Assembly (NCBI GenBank): GCA_963802375.1
Contig: CAWDIJ010000017.1
Location: 90,726 to 154,725, forward strand
From: JACDAN01 sp963802375
GTDB taxonomy: Bacteria > Actinomycetota > Thermoleophilia > Gaiellales > Gaiellaceae
Length of the DNA: 64,000 nucleotides
Direction: 5' to 3'
Shown: positions 22,123-30,009 of the stretch, piece after piece
How positions within the stretch are numbered: the first letter of the stretch is position 1
Layout: each line of letters begins with the position of its first letter
Translations under genes and position numbers: made by a program
The notes under the pieces: model-generated
Told to the model about the DNA's origin: nothing
The model's database searches: none
The model's input: the letters and a program-made list of their open reading frames with translations, nothing else

Positions 22123-23393
22123 GCGAGCACCGCTCGAGCTGCCTCGTCGACCTCGCCGTCCGACAGCGTGCGGCAGTCCAGCAAGAGCGATCCGTCGCGT
22201 ACCACGCCCACCACGGCTGGCTCGCCCACACGCAGCGGTCCCGCCAGCTCCTCCTCGACCGCGCACGCGAAGCTCCCGAGCTCCGCCAGCGGAAGCGCGC
22301 CGCCGCCGACCCGCGCCACCGTCGCCTCGACCAGCCCGTCGACGAGCGACGCCAGCCGCTCCGCCCGCACGCGAACCGACGACGCAGGCTCCATGAGCAT
22401 CCGCAGCACCGGAACCTCGCGCAGCGCGCGAGCCGGCTCGAGATAGAGCCCGAGCGTCCCCTCCAGCGCGGCCAGCGTCAGCTTGTCCGCCCTCAGCGCC
22501 CGCTGGAGCGGATGCCGCCGAAGCAGCTCAACCAGTTCCGCCCGCCCGACGACGACCCCGGCCTGCGGCCCGCCGAGCAGCTTGTCCCCCGAGAAACACA
22601 CGAGGTCTGCGCCGGCTTCGATGCTGTCCCGCACCGAGGGCTCGTCCGCAACCTCGGCCAGCACGCCGGAGCCGGCGTCCTCGACGACCGGCAGCCCGTG
22701 CCGCCGCCCGACGGCGACGACCTCGCCCAGCCGCGGCCGCTCCGTGAACCCGACGAGCCGGAAGTTCGACTGGTGCACGCGCAGCAGCACGGCCGTCTCC
22801 GGCCCGATCGCGCACTCGTAGTCGGACGCCCGCGTCCGGTTCGTCGTCCCGACCTCGAGGAGCCGTGCGCCGGACCGAGCCAGAACCTCGGGGATCCGGA
22901 ACCCGTCGCCGATCTCGATCAGCTCGCCTCGCGAGACGACGACCTCGCGGCCCTCCGCCAACGTCGCCAGCGCCAGCAACACCGCCGCGGCATTGTTGTT
23001 CACGACCAACGCGGCCTCGGCGCCGGTCAGCCGCCGCAGCAGCCCCGCGACGTGATCCTGCCGCGACCCACGTCCGCCGACCGACAGGTCGTATTCGAGA
23101 TTGGAGTACCCGCGCCCGATCTCCCGCACGCGCTCGAGCGCCGCCTCCGACAGCGGAGCCCGCCCGAGATTCGTGTGCACGAGGACGCCGGTCGCGTTCA
23201 GGACTCGGCGGAGCTCCGGAGCTCGAGCGGACCCAACGGCCCCTCGCACCCGCGCCGCCAGATCGCCCGGCTCGAACCCGGCGCGGATCTCCTCGCGAGC
23301 CTCCGCCAGCACCCGACGGGCTGCGTCCACGGCGAGCGGATCGTCAACGGTGCGCGCCAGCTCGTCCACGGACGGCAGGTCGCGCAGCCGCAT
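22107..23393 (-). CDS. selA: L-seryl-tRNA(Sec) selenium transferase
   Basis: A 428-aa PLP enzyme that converts Ser-tRNA(Sec) to Sec-tRNA(Sec) using selenophosphate. It shows RRVLNATGVLVHTNLGRAP, the GRGSRQDHV segment and the PLP lysine Lys271 in FSGDKLLGGPQAG. Full length, ATG start, 4 bp after the LOG-family gene. With selB and selC just downstream, the Sec insertion set is complete here except for SelD, which is not in the window. Confidence 0.95.
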   Translation of the reverse strand: MRLRDLPSVDELARTVDDPLAVDAARRVLAEAREEIRAGFEPGDLAARVRGAVGSARAPELRRVLNATGVLVHTNLGRAPLSEAALERVREIGRGYSNLEYDLSVGGRGSRQDHVAGLLRRLTGAEAALVVNNNAAAVLLALATLAEGREVVVSRGELIEIGDGFRIPEVLARSGARLLEVGTTNRTRASDYECAIGPETAVLLRVHQSNFRLVGFTERPRLGEVVAVGRRHGLPVVEDAGSGVLAEVADEPSVRDSIEAGADLVCFSGDKLLGGPQAGVVVGRAELVELLRRHPLQRALRADKLTLAALEGTLGLYLEPARALREVPVLRMLMEPASSVRVRAERLASLVDGLVEATVARVGGGALPLAELGSFACAVEEELAGPLRVGEPAVVGVVRDGSLLLDCRTLSDGEVDEAARAVLACRSR

Positions 23394-23397
23394 CGGC

Positions 23398-24102
23398 CTA
23401 CTGGGCGTCCGCTTTGCGCGGCACCGCCGGCGCTCCCGCCTGCGCGCACCGCTCCTCGTAGCACTCGACGACGAGCCTGACGGCCCGCTCCGGATCCTCG
23501 GTCACGAAGAGCAGCTCCTCGTCCTCAGCCGAGATCAGCCCGTCGGCGAGCAGCCGATCGTTGATCCACTTCACGAGGCCGCTCCAGTGCTCGTGGCCGA
23601 ACAGCACGACCGGGAAGTTGAAGACCTTGCCCGTCTGGATGAGCGTCAGCGCCTCGAACATCTCGTCGAGCGTCCCGAAGCCGCCGGGCATCATCACGAA
23701 GCCCTCGGCAGCCTTCACGAGCATCGTCTTCCGCGCGTAGAAGTGCTTGAAGACGAGACTGAGGTCCAGGTACGGGTTGACCGACTGCTCGTGCGGCAGC
23801 TCGATCCCGAAACCGACCGAAAGGCCGCCGGCCTCCTGCGCGCCGCGGTTCGCGGCCTCCATCACGCCCGGTCCGCCGCCGGTCACGACCGCGAAACCGG
23901 ACTCCGCGAAGAGCTGACCGATTCGACGGGCCGTGTCGTAGACCTCGCTGTCGGGCTTGACGCGCGCCGAGCCGAAGACCGATACGCCCGGCCGGTCGAT
24001 GCTGTCCACCGCCTCGAAGCCGGTGCGGAACTCCTCCGCGATCTGAAAGACGTTGCGCGGCAGGTTGCCGTCGTGCGCTTCGAGGATCCGCCGGTCTTCC
24101 AT
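23398..24102 (-). CDS. LOG-family protein (TIGR00730 type)
   Basis: A 234-aa Rossmann-fold protein with the family signatures TGGGPGVMEAANRGAQEAGG and MMPGGFGTLDEMFE. Members release cytokinin-type bases from nucleoside monophosphates or act as nucleotide phosphoribohydrolases; the bacterial role is often unclear. It starts at ATG 24102, 4 bp after the stop of the site-2 protease gene, and its stop is 4 bp before selA, so it may share a transcript with the sel genes. Confidence 0.88.
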   Translation of the reverse strand: MEDRRILEAHDGNLPRNVFQIAEEFRTGFEAVDSIDRPGVSVFGSARVKPDSEVYDTARRIGQLFAESGFAVVTGGGPGVMEAANRGAQEAGGLSVGFGIELPHEQSVNPYLDLSLVFKHFYARKTMLVKAAEGFVMMPGGFGTLDEMFEALTLIQTGKVFNFPVVLFGHEHWSGLVKWINDRLLADGLISAEDEELLFVTEDPERAVRLVVECYEERCAQAGAPAVPRKADAQ

Positions 24103-24106
24103 GACG

Positions 24107-24946
24107 CTAGAAGTCGCGCTCGACGAAGCTCGCGTCCATGCCCAGCACGAGCAGCGCCGCCAGCGTGAAGTAGCCGACGGTTGCGGCAGTTCGCTGCCAG
24201 CGCGTGACCTCGTAGTAGGCGCGCGACTCAGGCTGGCCCCGCTCCTGCCACCGGCGGTAGAGCTCGAATCCGACGATGATGACGATCAGGATCAGGAGCG
24301 GGTTCGGGGCGATGAAGAGGAGCGCGACGAGCCCGAGGAAGCCGAGCACCCACATGCCGGGATGGATGGCCGCGGCGATCCGGCCGCCGTCGAGCGGCAC
24401 GACGGGGATCAGGTTGAAGAGGTTCACGAGGAACCCCGTGAAGGCGAGCGCCAGCAGGAACTCGGAGTTCTGCTGCTCCCCGACCAGCCAGACGACCGCG
24501 CAGCCGAGACTCCCGACGACCGGCCCGGCGAAGGCGACGAGCGCCTCGCGCCATGCGTTCAGAGGGTTATCGCGCAGGAGGATCGCCGCGCCGAGGAACG
24601 GGATAAACATCGGCGCGCTCACATTCAGGCCCTGCCGTCGGGCCTCGATGTAGTGGCCGAGCTCGTGCACGAACAGCAGCAGCACGAAGCCGACCGCGAA
24701 CCTCCAGCCCCAGAACAGCGCATACGCACCAACGGAGACGAGCATCGACGCCGAGGTCGTGAAGACCTTGAGCTTGAAGATCGCGACGAAGATGAACTTC
24801 GCCTTCCAGACAAGCAGAGCCAGCGCGATGAACGGCGTCGCGAGCTTGCGGAGGATGCGGAAACGAGGCTCGTGCCTGACCGGGCCGCTGTCGTAAGGCT
24901 CGTAGGGCCGGAGCTCCGCCTCCTGTTCGGGCGTGAGCTGACTCAC
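24107..24946 (-). CDS. Site-2-protease-type membrane metallopeptidase (M50)
   Basis: 279 aa. A polar N-terminus, then about six membrane helices. The zinc motif HELGH is at 94-98 inside a helix, and the third ligand is in NLIPVVPLDGGR (LDG 185-187). It cleaves within the membrane, often releasing regulators such as anti-sigma factors. No PDZ domain is seen. Start GTG 24946; the open frame continues upstream without homology. Substrate unknown. Confidence 0.88.
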   Translation of the reverse strand: MSQLTPEQEAELRPYEPYDSGPVRHEPRFRILRKLATPFIALALLVWKAKFIFVAIFKLKVFTTSASMLVSVGAYALFWGWRFAVGFVLLLFVHELGHYIEARRQGLNVSAPMFIPFLGAAILLRDNPLNAWREALVAFAGPVVGSLGCAVVWLVGEQQNSEFLLALAFTGFLVNLFNLIPVVPLDGGRIAAAIHPGMWVLGFLGLVALLFIAPNPLLILIVIIVGFELYRRWQERGQPESRAYYEVTRWQRTAATVGYFTLAALLVLGMDASFVERDF

Positions 24947-25079
24947 GCTCGCATGGTAGCCGCGGGCCTTCGTGTCGAGCCTGCTCCGAAAGTGTGAAAG
25001 AAGCTCGCCGTGCCCTCGGTTTCTGGGGTTGTGGCGGCTAGACCGGACGCATTCACGGTCAACGAGCGAGGAGGCAGGA

Positions 25080-25739
25080 ATGGGACGCCGGTTGGTCGCT
25101 GCGATCGCGATCGCAGCCGCCGGGCTCACGACGCTTGCCGCCGGTCTGGGCACGGCGGCGAGCTCCGGTCCGGAGGCGAAACCGAAGAAACCGAAGGTGA
25201 AGGTGATCCGCGGGCCGCGCGGACCGCGAGGTCCACGTGGATTCGTCGGGCCACCTGGGATGTCCGGGCCGCAGGGGCCGCCTGGCCCGGCCGGCGCCCA
25301 GGGCGCGGCCGGCACACCTGGGCCTGCTGGGGCTCCCGGCCCGCCCGGCCCCTCGGCGATTCGGGTCGGGTTCGACGTCCCGGCCGGAACGGCGGAGACG
25401 GAGGTCGCCAACGCCGGCGGCCTGGTGCTCAAGGGCGCGTGCAGCGCGGGCGGCGATCTCTCGCTCGAGGCGAGCTCGACCGCGAACAACGCGCGAGCCC
25501 GGGCGATGGTCGTCGCCAACGCGACGCCTTCGGACACCTTGGCATACGACGAAGACGACGACCTCGACACGATCGACGGCTTCGACTTCGTCGGCGCCGC
25601 GGACGACGACGCGATGGCGACGCTCGTCTACCGGTCCGCGATGGGTGGGGTCGTGACTGCGAACCTCATCCTCGAGCAGTACTCGGTGGGCGGCGCCGCG
25701 CGCTGTCTCGTTGCCGGCTCGGCGGTGCTCGCGACGTAG
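25080..25739 (+). CDS. Secreted collagen-like protein
   Basis: 219 aa. Signal peptide, a basic linker (PKKPKVKVIRG), then about 20 Gly-X-Y triplets (GPRGPRGPRGF, GPPGMSGPQGPPGPAG). A C-terminal globular beta-rich domain of about 120 aa contains an acidic loop (DEDDDLDT) and two cysteines. Triple-helix formation and a surface or extracellular role are inferred. The ribosome site GCGAGGAGG precedes ATG 25080. A paralogue-like gene lies at 27163. Confidence 0.75.
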   Translation: MGRRLVAAIAIAAAGLTTLAAGLGTAASSGPEAKPKKPKVKVIRGPRGPRGPRGFVGPPGMSGPQGPPGPAGAQGAAGTPGPAGAPGPPGPSAIRVGFDVPAGTAETEVANAGGLVLKGACSAGGDLSLEASSTANNARARAMVVANATPSDTLAYDEDDDLDTIDGFDFVGAADDDAMATLVYRSAMGGVVTANLILEQYSVGGAARCLVAGSAVLAT

Positions 25740-25741
25740 GG

Positions 25742-26824
25742 CTACCGGACGATTGGGAGGTCGACGCGGCGGCCGTCGGCCTCCACCTCCGGCGCCGAGA
25801 AGATGCAGTCGACGTGGATCGCGGCGGCGTTGTCGCCGCCGTAGGCGCCCGTGTTCCTGCCGATGGCGACGTGCGCGGTGTTCGCTGCCTTCTCGTCGAG
25901 CATCACATGGCCGCGCGGCTTCACCGCGGGGTTCAGGCCGATGCCGAGCTCGGCGATGACGTCGGCGCCCTCACCGGCGTCCGAAACGAGCTCGCGGAGC
26001 ATCTGCGCTGCTCGTCCACCCGAGATCTCGACGACACGCCCGGCTTCGAAGCGCAGCGTGACAGGCTCGTCGACCAGTCCCTCGACCGTGTACGGGACGG
26101 TGAGGTCGGCGACGAGCACGCCGTCGGCCCCGTGCCTCAGGGGCGCGACGAAGACCTCGCCGCCCGGGTAGTTCGCGAACCCGCGGTCCTCGAGGGCGAG
26201 CGCGTCCGTCAGCCAGCTGCGTCCTTCAATGTCCAGCGCCAGGTCGGTGCCTGCGCGCCCGCGGATGCGAATCCGCTTCGAACCCTCGAGGTCGGCCAGC
26301 AAGCGCCGCGCCGGCTCCTCGAGGTCGACTGCGGGCTGGGAGAGCTCGCCTTCGAGCAGCTCGGGCGTGACGAAACCCAGGTACATCGCGCGCCCGCCGT
26401 GGCTTCGCAGCTTTTCAGCGACGGAGAAGCGGGCTGGTGCCTCCGCGGGATGCGGAGCCTCCGAGAGGAAGAACGCGAGCGTCGCCCGCTCTGCCGCGTC
26501 GAGGATCGGCTGCGGCGCGAGCGTCATCGGGCGATGCCCCGCCCAGAGCTCGAAGGTCGGCCGCCCGCCGGCTTCCTTGATGGCGGTCGCTAGCTGTGAG
26601 CCCTGCTCGACGAGCGGCTCGTCGACGAAGACGAGCACCTCCTCGCTGGGGCGAAGCCCACCGGCCTCGATCAGATTCCGGCACCAGCCAGGTGGCTCGT
26701 ACTCACGTTCAGCCCGCACCTGTGGGGATCTTCGCAAGCCGAGACCTCCGACGGCCGCAAGAGGCTCGCCAGCCATAAGGAACGGAAGACACCACAGCAG
26801 CCCTCCGTCCGGGACGGAACGCAT
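25742..26824 (-). CDS. M29-family aminopeptidase
   Basis: Up to 360 aa; the true start may be a GTG near 26719, since the first about 35 codons look non-homologous. Recognisable are the N-terminal GLRPSEEVLVFVD, the Glu in GGEVFVAP, the Glu in ELGIGLNP and the metal cluster DEKAANTAHVAIGRN with HVDCIF. The family binds two metal ions and removes N-terminal residues in the cytoplasm. It converges with the collagen-like gene with only 2 bp between stops. Confidence 0.78.
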   Translation of the reverse strand: MRSVPDGGLLWCLPFLMAGEPLAAVGGLGLRRSPQVRAEREYEPPGWCRNLIEAGGLRPSEEVLVFVDEPLVEQGSQLATAIKEAGGRPTFELWAGHRPMTLAPQPILDAAERATLAFFLSEAPHPAEAPARFSVAEKLRSHGGRAMYLGFVTPELLEGELSQPAVDLEEPARRLLADLEGSKRIRIRGRAGTDLALDIEGRSWLTDALALEDRGFANYPGGEVFVAPLRHGADGVLVADLTVPYTVEGLVDEPVTLRFEAGRVVEISGGRAAQMLRELVSDAGEGADVIAELGIGLNPAVKPRGHVMLDEKAANTAHVAIGRNTGAYGGDNAAAIHVDCIFSAPEVEADGRRVDLPIVR

Positions 26825-26842
26825 CTAGCTGCGGGGGAAGAG

Positions 26843-27118
26843 GTGAGATCGTTGAAGAAGCTGCTCGTACGCGTGGCGCGTCAGTCCCCTGCGATGATCG
26901 TCGCGGTCTGTACGAGGCCCTCGCGGTTTGCGCGGCCTAACTGGAGCGGCCGGAGCGGCCGGCGCGAAGGGCCGGCGCCGGAACGGCCACGGTCTCCGGC
27001 ATCTACTCGGTCACGGGCGCTTGGGAAACAGATTGGCAAAGTAGGAACGGACGGTGTCAGGTCTTGTGTCGCGGCCGGCGCAAGACGTGACCCGCCTCTC
27101 TGGCTCCATCCGGCGCCC
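26843..27118 (+). pseudogene. Possible decayed relative of the collagen-like gene
   Basis: A GTG at 26843 with GGGGGAAGAGG upstream opens VRSLKKLLVRVARQSPAMIV, close to the N-terminus of the protein at 27163 (RNVLGRVSPAMAVAML). After about 25 codons the hydrophobic segment breaks off and the frame becomes low-complexity. Other frames give a stop or a short unrelated stretch. I see no intact gene in 26825-27162; this is a best guess at what the gap holds. Confidence 0.35.
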
Positions 27119-27162
27119 TCCTCAGACTCGGTTGCCTTACGCCAACCGAAGGGGGGATCAGT

Positions 27163-27750
27163 TTGCGAAACGTGCTCGGACGCGTGTCGCCGGCGATGGC
27201 CGTCGCGATGCTCGCACTCTTCGTCGCGCTCAGCGGGACGGCTGTCGCGACAACCTCGGTCCTGATCACCGGCAAGCAGATCAAGAACGGCTCGATCACC
27301 GGCCTCGACGTCAAGAACCGGTCGCTGACGGCGCGCGATTTCCGCGGCTCGGTGCGCGGCCCGCGCGGACTGCGAGGTCTGACGGGCCCTGCCGGCCCGC
27401 AGGGTGCTGCTGGAGCGGCCGGCGCGAGCGGAGCTCCAGGCTCGGCGGTCGCATATGCCCGCATCAACGCCGACGGAACGGTCGACGAGGCGAACTCGAA
27501 GAGCGTCGTGGATGCGAACGTCACGCACCCCGAGGCCGGGGTGTACTGCTTCGTCGGGTTGGGGTTCGCGGTTCATGCGGTCAGCGTGGCGCCGGACGAC
27601 TACGGCCCCGGTGACCCGGTGCTGGTCAGCCCGACGTTCCACGGTGCGCCGCCGTATGACCTGTGTGGAAACAACCCGAGGGTTCGGGTTACGACGCCGG
27701 CCGACCCGTCCGTCCTGTCGGACCACGCGTTCTACATCACGTTCAACTAG
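27163..27750 (+). CDS. Secreted protein with short collagen-like repeat and SPAM-type N-terminus
   Basis: 195 aa. The TTG at 27163 follows GAAGGGGGGATCA. The N-terminal membrane/signal segment SPAMAVAMLALFVALSGTAVA is followed by a hydrophilic NGSITGLDVKNRSLTARDF repeat-like part, about nine Gly-X-Y triplets (GPRGLRGLTGPAGPQG), then a globular C domain with two cysteines. This architecture is common in Thermoleophilia and supports that placement. Function is unproven; likely surface or spore-coat-like. Confidence 0.72.
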   Translation: MRNVLGRVSPAMAVAMLALFVALSGTAVATTSVLITGKQIKNGSITGLDVKNRSLTARDFRGSVRGPRGLRGLTGPAGPQGAAGAAGASGAPGSAVAYARINADGTVDEANSKSVVDANVTHPEAGVYCFVGLGFAVHAVSVAPDDYGPGDPVLVSPTFHGAPPYDLCGNNPRVRVTTPADPSVLSDHAFYITFN

Positions 27751-27762
27751 CTGATCCAGCCG

Positions 27763-27795
27763 GCGGGTCGGGCACCCAGCGGCCCGGCCCGCTTT
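27763..27795 (+). terminator. Terminator-like hairpin after the collagen-like gene
   Basis: GCGGGTCGGGC pairs with GCCCGGCCCGC (10 of 11 positions) across an 8-base loop and is followed by TTT. It starts 13 bases after the stop codon of the 27163 gene. Confidence 0.5.
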
Positions 27796-27835
27796 GGCTC
27801 AAGTCACCGGCCTGCCTGTGGCAGGATCCGTGACC

Positions 27836-28228
27836 ATGGACACGAGTCGAATCGCAGCCCTTCCCGTCCTGGCTGCTCTGCCTGAAGCGGAGCTCGACGA
27901 GCTTGCGACAGCGATGAGCGAGGTCGAGGTTGAAGCGGGTGCGCAGGTCGTCACGGTCGACGACTACGGAACCGCCATCTACTTCATCGAGCAGGGAGAG
28001 GCCGATGTTCTGACCGATGGGGACGAGGCGAGCGAGACTCTTGGCCCCGGCGACGCCTTCGGCGAGATCGCACTCCTCCTGACGGGAGAACGGTCGGCCA
28101 CGGTCGTCGCGCGCACGCCGATGCAGCTCCTCTCGCTCTCGGGTCAGGACTTCCAGCTCATCCGAGCAGGCGTACCGGAGCTCGAAAACTCGCTCCGCCG
28201 CCTCGGCGCTGAGCGCGCAGGTCGGTAG
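27836..28228 (+). CDS. Single cyclic-nucleotide-binding domain protein
   Basis: 130 aa, one cNMP-binding beta-roll with no DNA-binding or enzyme part. It shows the beta strands around YFIEQGEADVL and the phosphate-binding cassette GDAFGEIALLLTGERSATVVA (Glu and Arg positions present). It begins MDTSRIAALPVLAALPE; AGGA lies 9 bases before ATG 27836. It may sense cAMP/cGMP and act through a partner. It converges with the molybdopterin gene. Confidence 0.8.
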   Translation: MDTSRIAALPVLAALPEAELDELATAMSEVEVEAGAQVVTVDDYGTAIYFIEQGEADVLTDGDEASETLGPGDAFGEIALLLTGERSATVVARTPMQLLSLSGQDFQLIRAGVPELENSLRRLGAERAGR

Positions 28229-28238
28229 ACGCACAGAA

Positions 28239-28868
28239 TCACGAGCCGCGGCCGATCCACTCCTCTCCGCCCTCGTAGAGCTCCTTCTTCCAGAGCGGGA
28301 CGCGTCCCTTCAGCTCGTCGATGATCTCGCGGCAGGCCGTCAGCGCCGGATGCCGGTGCGCGGCCGAGACGGCGATCACGACCGAGACGTCCCCGACCTC
28401 GCAGCGGCCGGTCCGGTGCGCAATCGCGACCTCGCAGAGATCGTGGCGCTCCTTCGCCGCCTCGGCGATCTCGCCCATGACCTTCTCGGCCATGCCTGCG
28501 TAGGCCTCGTACTCGAGCGCGATCACCTGCCGGCCGCGCGACTGCCGGCGCACCGTTCCCTGGAAGGTCGCAATCGCGCCGGCGCGATCGTCCTCGACCT
28601 CCGCGACCACGGCGGCCAGGTCGAGAGGGCTGTCCGCCAACCTGAACGCGCCGCCGGAGACGGGCGGGATGATCGCGACCTCGTCGCCCTCCGAAAGCAC
28701 GGTCGAACGGTCCGCGTACTCCTGGTTCACCGCGTAGAGCAGGCCGGCCGGTTCCTCGCCGAGCCCGAGTTGCGACCAAACGTCGCGTACCGACGCCGCC
28801 TCGAGCTCGCGTTCGCTCCACCCGGCGCGCTCGCGCAGACCGGCGAAGAGCCTGACCGTTATGCGCAT
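28239..28868 (-). CDS. MoaD-MoaE fusion, molybdopterin synthase
   Basis: 209 aa. Residues 1-73 are a MoaD-type ubiquitin fold ending PPVSGG; residues 74-209 are MoaE with FQGTVR, AHRTGRCEVGDVSVVIAV and the catalytic region LWKKELYEGGEEWI. The synthase adds two sulfurs to precursor Z to form molybdopterin. MoaD normally needs a free C-terminal Gly-Gly to carry the sulfur. Here GG (72-73) is internal, so cleavage after it is expected, as reported for the mycobacterial fusion MoaX. No other moa gene is nearby. Confidence 0.88.
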   Translation of the reverse strand: MRITVRLFAGLRERAGWSERELEAASVRDVWSQLGLGEEPAGLLYAVNQEYADRSTVLSEGDEVAIIPPVSGGAFRLADSPLDLAAVVAEVEDDRAGAIATFQGTVRRQSRGRQVIALEYEAYAGMAEKVMGEIAEAAKERHDLCEVAIAHRTGRCEVGDVSVVIAVSAAHRHPALTACREIIDELKGRVPLWKKELYEGGEEWIGRGS

Positions 28869-28872
28869 GCGC

Positions 28873-29973
28873 CTAGCTATACACGCGTACGACCGAGCCG
28901 TAGCCCCAACGCTCGCGAAGCCCGCTCGCCAGCCAGAGCGGGATACGCACGCAGCCGTGGCTCGCCGGCCACGCCGGCACCGATGGGTACCCGTGGATCG
29001 CGAACCCGCGCAGGAAGTACATGGGGTGGTAGAGCACCCAGTCCCAGCCGAAGACCTCGCGGTAGACCCGCCAGGTACCGACGGGGGTGTTGCCTGTCGC
29101 GCCGGTGGAGACGTGGATCACGCGCTGGACCTCTCCATCCCGCACCTCGTAGAGAGTCTGGCGTGACTTGCTGACCTCGAGATAGTCGCCGCGCGGGACG
29201 CGTGACCGGGGTCGCGAGGCGCCGACCAGGACTCGCCACAAGCGCCGGTCGACGCGTCCGGTCCGCGGCAGCCCGTGCACCTTCTGGAAGGCAAGCACCG
29301 CCTCGGAGGTCGCGTGGCCGTACCCGGAGTCGATGGACGGAAGCGCGTAGCCCAACTCGGCAAGGCGGCGTTTCAGCGCGAGCACGCCCGGTCCGTGCGA
29401 GCCAACCCGGAGGCTTGGGCGGTGAATGCGCAGCGCGAAGCGGCGCAGAACGCCCACGTAACCGGGCGCCGGGCGAACCGAGACGCGCACCGCGTGCTTG
29501 CCGGCGCGGAGCATCCCGAGCCGAGCGCGAAACCGGCCGGCCGACCCGACGCGGAGTCTCCGTGTCCGTCCCTGCACCCGAAGGACGACCGAGCCGGCCC
29601 GCGCAGGCAGCACCCGCCCGGTGACGATCGAGCCGTTGAGCCGCGCGCGAAGCTGCGGCCGGATGCGAGTCGCGACCTGGCCCGATTCCACGCCGACCAT
29701 CCGCGCCTGGAAGACGCCCGGCTTGCGCGCCCGGCGCTCGAAGACGAAGACGCCGTCGGTTCCGGCCCTGGTCTGCGCGATCACGGTCCATCCACTGGGA
29801 AGCCGCTGGACGAGGAACACCTCCGCAAGCGGAACCGTCCCACCCGTAAAACGGACGAGGCCGTCGTACGCGACAACCGAGGGCTGCGCAGAGAGCGTCA
29901 CGACCTCAGCTCCCCAAGCAGGGCCGGCGAGGGCCATTGCGGCCAGGGCTGCGAGCGGGAGGACGCGCCGCAT
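28873..29973 (-). CDS. L,D-transpeptidase with peptidoglycan-binding domain
   Basis: 366 aa. The signal peptide ends near GPAWGA; beta-rich domains fill about 25-190. A PG_binding_1 repeat (LKRRLAELGYALP ... VLAFQKVHGLPRTG) precedes the C-terminal YkuD domain with HGYPSVPAWPASHGCVRI, where the SHGC Cys is the nucleophile. It makes 3-3 cross-links or attaches proteins to the wall, outside the membrane. ATG at 29973; the stop is 4 bp after the MoaD-MoaE start. Confidence 0.9.
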   Translation of the reverse strand: MRRVLPLAALAAMALAGPAWGAEVVTLSAQPSVVAYDGLVRFTGGTVPLAEVFLVQRLPSGWTVIAQTRAGTDGVFVFERRARKPGVFQARMVGVESGQVATRIRPQLRARLNGSIVTGRVLPARAGSVVLRVQGRTRRLRVGSAGRFRARLGMLRAGKHAVRVSVRPAPGYVGVLRRFALRIHRPSLRVGSHGPGVLALKRRLAELGYALPSIDSGYGHATSEAVLAFQKVHGLPRTGRVDRRLWRVLVGASRPRSRVPRGDYLEVSKSRQTLYEVRDGEVQRVIHVSTGATGNTPVGTWRVYREVFGWDWVLYHPMYFLRGFAIHGYPSVPAWPASHGCVRIPLWLASGLRERWGYGSVVRVYS

Positions 29974-30009
29974 AGAGGCTCTTTGTGCGGCCGGACGTAC
30001 GATTCCTCC

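Noticed and set aside
20602..22446. A 614-aa plus-strand frame across selB and selA
   Set aside because: It is antisense to two well-supported genes, with Arg/Pro-rich shadow composition.
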